Part shown: positions 1 through 5,573 of the stretch, one piece after another
Position numbering within the stretch: position 1 is the first letter of the stretch
How the letters are laid out: each line of letters starts with the position of its first letter
NCBI GenBank assembly: GCA_016206385.1
Contig: JACQRS010000113.1
Location: forward strand, 1 to 5,773
Direction of reading: 5' to 3'
DNA length: 5,773 nucleotides
Origin: Candidatus Rokuibacteriota bacterium
Lineage (GTDB): Bacteria > Methylomirabilota > Methylomirabilia > Rokubacteriales > CSP1-6
The notes under the pieces: generated by a model
What the model was told of the DNA's origin: nothing
Seen by the model: the letters and a program-made list of their open reading frames with translations, nothing else
Databases searched by the model: none
Made by a program: the position numbers and the translations under genes

Positions 1-128
1 ATGTAGGCCCGTTCGTCCACGCGGCCCAGGAGGACGTTGCAGAAGTGGATCGACCAGATGCCGTCGTCAACCGCTTCGAGGCCGACGGGATGTTGCTTGA
101 GCGCATTGGCGATGAACAGCAGCCGCTT
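1..128 (-). pseudogene. C-terminal remnant of an integrase-core (IS481/IS3-like) transposase
   Basis: Reading the minus strand from 128 down to 3 gives about 42 residues containing VGLEAVDDGIWSIHFCNVLL followed by GRVDERAY. The pattern VGLE-x-VDDGIW-x-x-F-x-x-VLLGR-x-DER is typical of the extreme C-terminus of DDE integrase-core transposases of the IS481/IS3 type, downstream of the catalytic domain. The frame is closed upstream by a TAG stop (minus strand, 131-129), so the catalytic part is gone at this junction. The end of the protein lies beyond the window edge. The family call rests on memory of this tail motif, with no catalytic residues visible, so the exact IS family is uncertain. It abuts the truncated DUF4160 gene at about 124-131, which looks like a rearrangement or insertion scar. 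Confidence 0.6.
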
Positions 129-335
129 CTACAGAGAACATGGCCCCGCGCACTTTCACGCTGAGTATCAGGGGCAGCAGGGGAAGTTTGGCAGATGCTC
201 GTCGGCAACATCCAGTCGAAAACGGCGCTCAGGCTGATCCGAGAGTGGGCAAGCTTGCATCGGTCGGAGCTCGAGGCCAACTGGGAAAATATGAGGGTTG
301 GGCGTCCTCTTGAGAGGATCGAGCCGCTGGAGTGA
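124..335 (+). pseudogene. DUF4160 protein, N-terminally truncated and frameshifted
   Basis: Two reading frames together rebuild a DUF4160 protein. The first part, from about 124 to 192, reads RFYREHGPAHFHAEYQGQ and contains the family hallmark EHGPAHFHAEY. The second part, in another frame from about 192 to the TGA at 333-335, reads MLVGNIQSKTALRLIREWAS, then HRSELEANWENM and ends ERIEPLE, which is the normal family C-terminus. The switch falls near 186-197 and looks like loss of 3n+1 bases. The usual N-terminus (a start and about 12-15 residues leading into the EHGP motif) is missing and is replaced by the transposase remnant. DUF4160 proteins are small and of unknown function, commonly encoded just upstream of a DUF2442 gene, and the pair is often suggested to be toxin-antitoxin-like. 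Here the DUF2442 partner starts 10 bases after this stop. A functional product seems unlikely. Confidence 0.75.
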
Positions 336-344
336 GGGATTGCC

Positions 345-596
345 ATGGACTTTCTCCCATCCGTCATTCGCGCGGAGTACCGCGGGGGGTATCGCATCCA
401 CGTGACCTTCAACGACAACTCCGAGAAGACCATTGACTTCGCGCAGGGGCTCGATGGTCCTATCTTCGAACCCTTGAAGGATCAGGACTTCTTCCGGCGA
501 TTCTTTATTGATGGTGGCACGGTCGTGTGGCCGAACGGTGCTGACATCGCTCCGGAGACGCTATACGAGCACGCGAAGTCCAGTGAAGCAGCCTAA
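345..596 (+). CDS. DUF2442 domain protein (partner of DUF4160)
   Basis: This is an intact 83-residue protein starting MDFLPSVIRAEYRGGYRIHV. Family features visible are a small N-terminal beta region with the pattern YRIHVTFNDNSEKTIDF, the phrase GPIFEPLKDQDFFRRFFID in the middle and the C-terminal VVWPNGADIAPETLYE. The last of these (W-x-N-G-x-D-[IL]-x-P-[ED]-x-L) is diagnostic of DUF2442. The length is normal for the family. A Shine-Dalgarno-like GAGGGA (334-339) stands 5 bases before the ATG, and the gene begins 9 bases after the stop of the broken DUF4160 gene, so the two were once one operon. The molecular function is not established; association with DUF4160 in toxin-antitoxin-like pairs is known only from gene neighbourhood. 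With its partner broken it is now an orphan and its promoter may have been lost with the upstream rearrangement. Confidence 0.85.
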   Translation: MDFLPSVIRAEYRGGYRIHVTFNDNSEKTIDFAQGLDGPIFEPLKDQDFFRRFFIDGGTVVWPNGADIAPETLYEHAKSSEAA

Positions 597-608
597 TAAT
601 AGTTAGGC
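591..608 (+). repeat. Short inverted repeat at the end of the DUF2442 gene
   Basis: GCCTAA (591-596) and TTAGGC (603-608) are perfect inverted copies separated by six bases. The left arm contains the TAA stop of the DUF2442 gene. A hairpin here could protect or end the message, but no T-run follows, so a rho-independent terminator is not supported. The rest of 609-687 shows no gene; it holds only an imperfect inverted repeat (AAGCGG at 643-648 with GGAGAT at 652-657, against ATCTCC at 679-684 with CCGCTT at 684-689). Confidence 0.4.
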
Positions 609-687
609 GGCAGCGCACGAGCACGCGCAGGAGACAATACCGAAGCGGAATGGAGATCAACGATATTTTCCTGGCTGAATCTCCCGC

Positions 688-716
688 TTGACGGGGCGCG
701 TCCTAACGGATAGGAT
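688..716 (+). promoter_or_regulatory. sigma70-type promoter of the csoR-copA operon
   Basis: TTGACG (688-693) matches the -35 consensus at five of six positions. After a 17-base spacer comes TAGGAT (711-716), a fair -10 element. Transcription would start near 722-724. The -10 overlaps the first two bases of the palindrome at 715-731, the expected geometry for repression by a CsoR-type regulator. The call is based on motif fit and position only. Confidence 0.65.
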
Positions 717-731
717 ACCCTGGTAGGGTAT
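715..731 (+). promoter_or_regulatory. Predicted CsoR operator
   Basis: ATACCCT (715-721), spacer GGT (722-724) and AGGGTAT (725-731) form a perfect 7-base inverted repeat. CsoR-family operators are G/C-tract pseudopalindromes of the ATACCC...GGGTAT type (as in Bacillus subtilis copZA), so the match is close. The site covers the end of the -10 and the predicted transcription start and lies 21 bases before the csoR start. Binding of apo-CsoR would block RNA polymerase and Cu(I) would relieve this, giving autoregulation of the whole operon. Confidence 0.75.
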
Positions 732-752
732 TCTGACATGCGGGAGGGACCG

Positions 753-1034
753 ATGCTCAACGCGGAAACCAAGGCGAAGGCCCTCGCGCGGCTCCGCCGG
801 ATCGACGGGCAGGTCCAGGGGATCCAGCGCATGGTGGAGGAGGAGAAGTACTGCGTGGACATCCTGCTCCAGCTGGCGGCGGTCCAGGGCGCGCTCGGGC
901 AGGTGGAGAAGCTGCTGCTGGGCCGCCACATCGAGTCGTGCGTGGCCGATGCGATGCGGTCGGGGCGCGTCCGCGAGCGGGAGAAGAAGATCGACGAGCT
1001 GGTCGAGGTTTTCGCGAGGTTCGGCGCCCGGTGA
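753..1034 (+). CDS. csoR: CsoR-family copper-sensing transcriptional repressor
   Basis: This 93-residue all-helical protein starts MLNAETKAKALARLRRIDGQ. The stretch RLRRIDGQVQGIQRMVEEEKYC is the hallmark of the CsoR/RcnR family (old DUF156). The metal ligands are complete: Cys34, His59 and Cys63 (KYCVD and GRHIESC), with the same spacing as Cys36-His61-Cys65 of Mycobacterium tuberculosis CsoR. This argues for Cu(I) over the nickel (RcnR), formaldehyde (FrmR) or sulfide (CstR) branches. The C-terminal helix is charged (REREKKIDELVEVF) and appears about three residues longer before the DEL motif than in the classical proteins. The start at 753 is preferred because GGGAGGG (742-748) sits just ahead of it. 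An in-frame ATG at 738 has no ribosome site and lies close to the transcription start. Next to copA it should repress the operon until copper binds. Confidence 0.93.
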   Translation: MLNAETKAKALARLRRIDGQVQGIQRMVEEEKYCVDILLQLAAVQGALGQVEKLLLGRHIESCVADAMRSGRVREREKKIDELVEVFARFGAR

Positions 1035-1045
1035 GGACGACCGCG

Positions 1046-3514
1046 ATGGCGATGGATCAGGGGACGAAGCTGGAGCTGACAGTCAAGGGGATGCACTGCG
1101 CCTCCTGCGTGAGCAAGGTGGAGGCCGCCCTGGCGGGGGTCCCGGGGGTGCTGGAGGCCCAGGTCAACCTCGCCACCGAGCGGGCGCGCGTGCGGCTCCT
1201 TCCCGACCGGGCCTCGGTGGCGGACCTGAGAGCCGCGGTCCGGGCCGCCGGGTACGAGATCCCGGAGGAAGCGGCGGTGCCCGACAGGGAGCGTGAGACG
1301 CGGGAGCGGGAGAACCGCCTGCTCCGGCTGAAATTCCTCGTGGGCGCCGCGCTCTCGGTTCCCGTGGTGATCGGGAGCATGACCGACTTCTTCCCGTGGG
1401 CGCCCGCCTGGCTCCGAAACCCGTGGGCGCTCATGGTGCTCACGATACCGGTCCAGTTCTGGGTCGGCTGGTACTTCCACGCCGGCTTCCTCAAGGACCT
1501 CCGCTATCGCTCAGCCAGCATGGCGAGCCTGGTCTCCATCGGGACCAACGCCGCCTTTTTCTTCAGCGCGGCGGTGACCCTCTGGCCCCACGCCTTCATG
1601 GAGCTGGGGGCCATGACCTACTACGAGACGGCGGCGGTGCTGATGACGCTGATCGTCCTCGGGCGCTGGCTCGAGGCCCGGGCCCGGGGGCGCACCTCCG
1701 AAGCGATTCGCCGGTTGATGGCGTTGGCGCCCAAGACAGCGCGGGTGCTTCGCAACGGACGGGAGGAGGACCTTCCCGTGGCGGAGGTGGTGGCCGGTGA
1801 CCTGATCCGGGTGCGCCCCGGCGACAAGATCCCCGTGGACGGCGAGGTGGTGGAAGGGGCCTCCGCCGTAGACGAGTCCATGCTCACCGGCGAGAGCCTG
1901 CCGGTAGAAAAGCGGCTCGGCGTCCGGGTCATCGGCGGCAGCGTGAACCGCACGGGAAGCTTCACCTTCCGCGCCACGCGGGTCGGGAAGGACACGGTCC
2001 TGGCTCAGATCATCAGGCTGGTGGAGGAGGCGCAAGGGTCGAAGGCGCCCATCCAGCGCCTCGCGGATCAGGTCTCGGCGGTGTTTGTCCCCATCGTGCT
2101 CGTGATCGCGGCGCTCACCTTCGGCGTCTGGTGGGCGTGGGGGCCGCACCCCGCGTTTCTCTTCGCCCTTACCAACGCTGTGGCGGTGCTCGTCATCGCG
2201 TGCCCGTGCGCCATGGGCCTGGCCACGCCGACAGCGATCATGGTGGGCACGGGCAAGGGCGCCGAGCTGGGGGTCCTGATCAAGAGCGCCGAGGCGCTGG
2301 AGCTGCTCCACAAGGTAACCACCGTGGTCCTCGACAAGACCGGCACCCTCACGGTGGGGCGGCCCGTCGTGACAGACCTGGTCGCTGTCAACGGGATGGA
2401 GGAGGACGCGGTGCTCGCCCTGGCCGCGGCGGCGGAGCAGGGATCCGAGCATCCCCTGGGGGAAGCCATCGTGACCCGCGCCAAGGAGCGGGGGGTCGCG
2501 CTGCCGCCGGTGAGCCACTTCAGCGCCGTGCCCGGCCACGGAATCGAGGCCCGCGTTGAGGGCCAGCAGCTCCTCTTGGGGAATGCCAGGCTGCTCGCCC
2601 AGCACGGGATCGAGTTCACGGGCCTTGAGTCCAAGGCGCGGCGGTTCGCCGACGAGGGGAAGACCGCCGTGTACGTGGCCCTGGACGGGCGCGTCGCCGG
2701 CCTCATCGCCGTCGCCGATGTGCTCAAGCCCGAGGCGAGGGAGGCCGTGGCTGCCCTCAAGGCGCTGGGGCTTGAGGTCGTCATGCTCACGGGAGACAGC
2801 CGCCGAACCGGCGAGGCGATCGCGCGCCAGGCCGGGATCATCCGGGTCCTGGCCGAGGTCCTGCCTCACGACAAGGCCGAGGAGGTCAAACGCCTCCAGG
2901 GCGAGGGGCGGCTGGTCGCCATGGTGGGGGACGGAATCAACGACGCCCCGGCGCTGGCCCAGGCCGATGTGGGGATCGCCATGGGCTCGGGCACCGACGT
3001 GGCCATGGAAGCGGCGGATATCACGCTCATGCGCGGCGATCTTCGAGGTGTGGTGACAGCGATTCAGCTCTCGCGCCGGACCATCAGGATCATCAGGGAG
3101 AACCTGGGCTGGGCGTTCGGCTACAACGTGAGCCTGATCCCCGTGGCGGCCGGAGTGCTCTACCCGCTCTGGGGGATCCTGCTCTCGCCGATCCTGGCGG
3201 GCGCGGCGATGGCGTTCTCGTCGGTCTCGGTGGTGACCAACAGCCTGAGGCTCAAGCGCTTTACCCCCTCACCCTACCTCTCCCCACTGGGGAGAAGAGA
3301 AGAGGTGAGGGGCACCGTCGGGGAGAGGATTGGTGAGGGGAAGGCCCCGACCGAGGAGGTGACCACGGTGGCGGTTGATCCGATCTGCAAGATGCAGGTG
3401 GACCCGGCCAAGGCGGCGGGGTCCTCCACCTACAAGGGACAGACCTACTACTTCTGCGCGCTCTCCTGCAAGGAGACCTTCGACAGGAATCCCGAGAAGT
3501 ACGCGGCCAAGTAA
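1046..3514 (+). CDS. copA: Cu(I)-exporting P1B-1-type ATPase with a C-terminal YHS domain
   Basis: An 822-residue inner-membrane pump that exports cytoplasmic Cu(I) using ATP. In order: one heavy-metal-associated domain with GMHCASC (15-21); transmembrane helices at about 95-112, 125-148, 158-180 and 191-208; actuator motif TGES (281-284); helices 344-366 and 371-400, the latter with the CPC motif (386-388); phosphorylation motif DKTGT with Asp430; the HP motif (469-470); TGD (582-584); hinge GDGIND (628-633); and last helices at 688-709 and 712-735. The last pair carries Tyr693-Asn694 and Met722-x-x-Ser-Ser, the signature of copper-specific P1B-1 pumps. Residues 740-765 are encoded by a palindromic repeat, and 777-820 are a YHS domain with Cys781, Cys804 and Cys808. 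The start at 1046 has GAGGA (1033-1037) 8 bases ahead and lies 11 bases after csoR; reading further upstream only adds sequence overlapping csoR. A C-terminal YHS is unusual. Confidence 0.96.
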   Translation: MAMDQGTKLELTVKGMHCASCVSKVEAALAGVPGVLEAQVNLATERARVRLLPDRASVADLRAAVRAAGYEIPEEAAVPDRERETRERENRLLRLKFLVGAALSVPVVIGSMTDFFPWAPAWLRNPWALMVLTIPVQFWVGWYFHAGFLKDLRYRSASMASLVSIGTNAAFFFSAAVTLWPHAFMELGAMTYYETAAVLMTLIVLGRWLEARARGRTSEAIRRLMALAPKTARVLRNGREEDLPVAEVVAGDLIRVRPGDKIPVDGEVVEGASAVDESMLTGESLPVEKRLGVRVIGGSVNRTGSFTFRATRVGKDTVLAQIIRLVEEAQGSKAPIQRLADQVSAVFVPIVLVIAALTFGVWWAWGPHPAFLFALTNAVAVLVIACPCAMGLATPTAIMVGTGKGAELGVLIKSAEALELLHKVTTVVLDKTGTLTVGRPVVTDLVAVNGMEEDAVLALAAAAEQGSEHPLGEAIVTRAKERGVALPPVSHFSAVPGHGIEARVEGQQLLLGNARLLAQHGIEFTGLESKARRFADEGKTAVYVALDGRVAGLIAVADVLKPEAREAVAALKALGLEVVMLTGDSRRTGEAIARQAGIIRVLAEVLPHDKAEEVKRLQGEGRLVAMVGDGINDAPALAQADVGIAMGSGTDVAMEAADITLMRGDLRGVVTAIQLSRRTIRIIRENLGWAFGYNVSLIPVAAGVLYPLWGILLSPILAGAAMAFSSVSVVTNSLRLKRFTPSPYLSPLGRREEVRGTVGERIGEGKAPTEEVTTVAVDPICKMQVDPAKAAGSSTYKGQTYYFCALSCKETFDRNPEKYAAK
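3265..3340 (+). repeat. Palindromic repeat element read in frame inside copA
   Basis: A 76-base nested palindrome. The left arm (3265-3285) and right arm (3320-3340) are inverted copies matching at 18 of 21 positions, both bounded by CCCCTCACC/GGTGAGGGG. An inner hairpin is formed by TCTCCCC (3279-3285) and GGGGAGA (3289-3295) with loop ACT, and CCCCTCACC (3265-3273) can also pair with GGTGAGGGG (3304-3312). This style of CCCTCACC...CTCTCCCC repeat is widespread in intergenic regions of many environmental bacteria (recalled, not searched). Here it is translated without a stop into PSPYLSPLGRREEVRGTVGE and a few more residues, a low-complexity linker between the last membrane helix and the YHS domain. 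Confidence 0.8.
3354..3370 (+). promoter_or_regulatory. Internal Shine-Dalgarno and GTG start ahead of the YHS domain
   Basis: AGGAGGTGA (3354-3362) is a near-complete complement of the 16S rRNA 3' tail, far better than the sites used by csoR or copA. Eight bases after its GGAGG core comes GTG (3368-3370), in the copA frame. Starting there gives a 48-residue protein beginning (M)AVDPICKMQVDPAKAAG and consisting of just the YHS domain, the size of free-standing YHS proteins. It may be a live internal start or a relic of a formerly separate gene; the sequence alone cannot decide. Confidence 0.5.
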
Positions 3515-3529
3515 GAAGGTGAGCGCCGC

Positions 3530-4429
3530 ATGCCCCTGAGCTCGCCGTATCTGGCCACGACCGACCGCTATGAGCGCACCACTCACGGCTGGGTGGATGC
3601 GCCGTGGCCGGATGCCTTTGCCATCACGGTCCGGATTGCCGACCCGTGGGTCGCCGTCGACATGATGGCCCACACGACGCCCTCGCCCGAGTACGCCATC
3701 CGCGCCGCCCAGGGGCAGATTCTCGTGGGAGAGCGCGAACGGGTCGAGCCCGCGCTCTCAGAGGCCATACCCAAGCTCGCGGGCATTTCCATGACCTCGG
3801 GGTTTACCCGCAGCGTGGCCGGCACCCTGGGGAGCCGCCCCGGCGCCCAGTACTTCATTGGCGCGGCCGTGGAAGTGGCGCGGCTGGCCCGTCAGGTGAC
3901 CAGGATGCCCGAGGCGCTGGTACGCGATCGGCTTGCCGAAGGGGCGGTGGGCTTCTGGCGGCTCGATATGGAGGGGTGGGTTGATATCCCCTCCTCCTGC
4001 TACACCTACCGCGCTGAGTCGGAGGCGCTCTTCAGTGAGCGCGAGGTCAAACCTGCTGCGACTGCTGCCCTCTATGCCCCGCCGGTCGGCGCCACCCACG
4101 TCTTCAACCGGACCAAGGTCGCGCGGCTCGAGCGGCGGGACGGCCGCCTCCTCCTCACCCACTCCATGTTCGACGAGGTCCACTCCTTTCAGATCTGGTA
4201 CGCGGTGGACCTGGCCACGGGCGCTATCGTCGATGCCGGCTCTATCACCCCCCGGCTCCCTTACTTCAGCATCTGCAACGACCCTCAGCGGAACATCCAC
4301 GGGCTCATCGGGCAGACGATTGGTCCCGAGCTGAGGAAGCGGATCGGCGGGCTGATCGGAGGCAGCTCAGGCTGCGCCCAGCTCTACGACCTGACCGCTG
4401 ATCTCCTGAAGCTTCTGAGCTTCGAGTAG
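3530..4429 (+). CDS. DUF2889-like protein, probably with two divergent copies of the domain
   Basis: A 299-residue protein of unknown function without signal peptide or membrane helix. The C-terminal half (about 190-296) has the DUF2889 pattern: FNRTKVARLERRDGRLLLTH, then MFDEVHSFQIWYAVDLATG, a PYFSIC segment, LIGQTIG and the closing GGSSGCAQLYDL with Cys282. The N-terminal half (about 12-120) seems to follow the same plan: DRYERTTHGWVDAPW, AITVRIADPWVAVDM, then LAGISMTSGFTRSVAG and GSRPGAQYFIGAA, aligning with the C-terminal end at an offset of about 177 residues but lacking the cysteine. The start has AAGGTGAG (3516-3523) six bases ahead and lies 15 bases after copA, so it is probably cotranscribed with csoR-copA. 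Whether it works in copper handling is not shown; the position suggests coexpression only. The DUF2889 call is by motif recall. Confidence 0.75.
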   Translation: MPLSSPYLATTDRYERTTHGWVDAPWPDAFAITVRIADPWVAVDMMAHTTPSPEYAIRAAQGQILVGERERVEPALSEAIPKLAGISMTSGFTRSVAGTLGSRPGAQYFIGAAVEVARLARQVTRMPEALVRDRLAEGAVGFWRLDMEGWVDIPSSCYTYRAESEALFSEREVKPAATAALYAPPVGATHVFNRTKVARLERRDGRLLLTHSMFDEVHSFQIWYAVDLATGAIVDAGSITPRLPYFSICNDPQRNIHGLIGQTIGPELRKRIGGLIGGSSGCAQLYDLTADLLKLLSFE

Positions 4430-4454
4430 GAACGGCAGGTCCTGTCACGGCACT

Positions 4455-4474
4455 CCCCACGCTTCGCGTGTGGG
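4455..4474 (+). terminator. Possible hairpin terminator after the DUF2889 gene
   Basis: CACGC (4458-4462), loop TTC and GCGTG (4466-4470) form a perfect stem that can be extended by CCC (4455-4457) and GGG (4472-4474) around a bulged T. It lies 26 bases after the DUF2889 stop. There is no T-run, so it is not a classical intrinsic terminator, but GC-rich hairpins without a T-run are common at gene ends in high-GC bacteria. Confidence 0.4.
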
Positions 4475-4491
4475 CCCGCCCCGCCGTCCTC

Positions 4492-4538
4492 GCACCCCCG
4501 CCCGGTGTAGGGTCCCCCGCTGCGGGCGGCGGGGGTGC
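4492..4538. terminator. Large GC-rich inverted repeat, possible bidirectional terminator
   Basis: GCACCCCCGCC (4492-4502) and GGCGGGGGTGC (4528-4538) are perfect 11-base inverted copies around a 25-base loop, itself containing CCCGC/GCGGG. Placed between two convergent genes, it could stop transcription from either side. No T-run is present on either strand. Confidence 0.45.
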
Positions 4539-4563
4539 CCGCTCGCCGCGCCACCCGCCGTTC

Positions 4564-5490
4564 CTACCGGTGGGTTGGGTCGTCGGGCAGGTAGGTCTCG
4601 AGGAGCTTCGCCGGGGTGAAGGCGGTGAGGCCCACGCTCTCGGGTGACCGCCCTTCAAAGGCCAGTCGGGGGGCGAGTCCCACCAGCTCGCCCCGCATGA
4701 GCGTCACTCCGCGCCGCGCCGCCTCGGCCTGGATGAGGCCGAAGACCCGTGGGATCGACGCGCGCTGGTAGTCCAGGAGGTTCAGGGAGACCTGGACGAT
4801 TCCCCGGCGCGGCAGCGGCACCCCCATGGCCTGGATTCCGGGGAGCCCGCCGGAGGACTCCCGGATGATCCGGGCAATGTCACGGGCCGCGTCGAGGTCC
4901 TTGGTGTCGAGCCAGACATTGAAGGCGACCAGGATTCCCCGGGCACCGACAGCCGTGGCCCCGGAGCGGGGATTGAACCGGGCCGGCCCGGCATCGGGCC
5001 GCCAGGCCGGATCGGCGAGCTTCTGCGCGAGCCCCTCGTATTGGCCCCGGCGGATCGGGGAGAGCTGCTGGCGCTCGGGGCTCAGGGCCGCCTCGGCGTA
5101 GAAGTAGACGGGCAGGTCGAAGCGTTCGGCTAGTCTCCGGCCGACCCGCCGGGCCAGCTCCGCCGTCTCGCCCATCGTCATTTCCCTGAGGGGGACGAAG
5201 GGGAGGACATCGAGGGCGCCCATTCGCGGGTGGACACCCTGGTGGGTCGTCATGTCAATCGTAGAGAGCACCGCCTCAGCCAGGGCGAGTGCTGCGCGCT
5301 CCACGGCTTCGGGCGCTCCGAGGAAGGTGAGGACTGATCGGTGGTGGTCCGGATCCATGTGGAGGTCGGCGAGGCGCACCCCCGCCACTGAGCCGACGGC
5401 GGCCGCGAAGCCCTCGACCGCCCGTCGGTCCCGCCCCTCGCTCACGTTGGGAACGCACTCGAGGATGGCCCGCGTCAAACCGAGCCGCAT
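4564..5490 (-). CDS. ftcD: Glutamate formimidoyltransferase (stand-alone transferase domain)
   Basis: A 308-residue cytoplasmic enzyme that transfers the formimino group between N-formimino-glutamate and tetrahydrofolate, feeding one-carbon units from histidine breakdown. The start region ILECVPNVSEGRD (9-21) is diagnostic. DMTTHQGVHPRMGALDVLPF (79-98) holds the conserved histidines His83 and His87; His83 corresponds by alignment from memory to the catalytic His82 of the mammalian enzyme. Further family motifs are LPVYFYAEAA (126-135), the GATAVGARGILVAFNVWL segment (177-194) and VQVSLNLLDYQ (232-242). The N-subdomain is about 9-185 and the C-subdomain 186-300. The cyclodeaminase domain of the fused animal enzyme is absent, as in many bacteria. 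The start is uncertain: ATG at 5490 is chosen, but GTG at 5505 and TTG at 5478 are in frame and none has a clear ribosome site. No other histidine-degradation gene is in the window. Confidence 0.93.
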   Translation of the reverse strand: MRLGLTRAILECVPNVSEGRDRRAVEGFAAAVGSVAGVRLADLHMDPDHHRSVLTFLGAPEAVERAALALAEAVLSTIDMTTHQGVHPRMGALDVLPFVPLREMTMGETAELARRVGRRLAERFDLPVYFYAEAALSPERQQLSPIRRGQYEGLAQKLADPAWRPDAGPARFNPRSGATAVGARGILVAFNVWLDTKDLDAARDIARIIRESSGGLPGIQAMGVPLPRRGIVQVSLNLLDYQRASIPRVFGLIQAEAARRGVTLMRGELVGLAPRLAFEGRSPESVGLTAFTPAKLLETYLPDDPTHR

Positions 5491-5535
5491 CTTACAGGCG
5501 CGCACAGAAGTCGGTCAACGCCCGCGCGGCGGTGC

Positions 5536-5564
5536 TTGACCCCCGCCGGTCTTGAGGCTAGCCT
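5536..5564 (+). promoter_or_regulatory. Promoter of the DUF72 gene, probably giving a leaderless message
   Basis: TTGACC (5536-5541), a 17-base spacer and TAGCCT (5559-5564) fit a sigma70-type promoter; the -10 fits the relaxed TAnnnT pattern. The ATG of the DUF72 gene begins only nine bases after the -10, so transcription would start at or almost at the start codon. No Shine-Dalgarno lies between. A second TTGACC on the minus strand (5518-5513) faces ftcD with a weak -10-like TGTAAG (5496-5491). Confidence 0.5.
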
Positions 5565-5573
5565 GACCCCACG

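Larger units (their letters stand above)
4427..4566. repeat. Inverted-repeat-bounded spacer between convergent genes
   Basis: TAGGAACGGCAGGT (4427-4440) and its inverted counterpart at 4553-4566 match at 13 of 14 positions. Each end contains the TAG stop codon of the gene running into the spacer, DUF2889 on the plus strand and ftcD on the minus strand. The interior is extremely GC-rich and contains two further inverted repeats listed separately. No coding sequence is evident. It could be a mobile or dispersed palindromic element that supplied both gene ends, or an expanded bidirectional terminator. Confidence 0.65.

Noticed and set aside
37..237. A 66-codon plus-strand open frame at the left edge
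   Set aside because: Its first half is the antisense of the transposase remnant and its middle is the DUF4160 fragment before the frameshift; it is a composite of two broken genes.
591..608. Integron attC-like GTTAGGC next to a small orphan gene
   Set aside because: GTTAGGC fits the GTTRRRY core, but no partner RYYYAAC core at a suitable distance to the left was found, and GCCTAA/TTAGGC is adequately explained as a short hairpin at the gene end.
643..689. Imperfect inverted repeat upstream of the csoR promoter
   Set aside because: The arms match only with a four-base bulge and a 21-base loop, there is no T-run and no link to a known regulator; may be chance, so it is only mentioned in passing.
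938..1045. Extension of copA upstream to an ATG at 938
   Set aside because: The extra 36 residues overlap csoR in another frame, are Arg/Gly-rich without family similarity, and there is a good ribosome site for the ATG at 1046.
593..1480. An open frame of 295 codons on the minus strand across csoR and the start of copA
   Set aside because: It would cover the csoR promoter and run antisense to two well-supported genes, with no recognisable protein features.
1511..2869. A long open frame of 452 codons on the minus strand opposite copA
   Set aside because: It is the antisense shadow of copA in GC-rich DNA: low-complexity His/Arg/Gly/Pro-rich product, no domain, and the plus strand carries all P-type ATPase motifs in the right order.
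4305..4658. Minus-strand open frame across the convergent spacer
   Set aside because: Product is Pro/Arg/Ser-rich low complexity, reads through inverted repeats and overlaps the ends of two solid genes.
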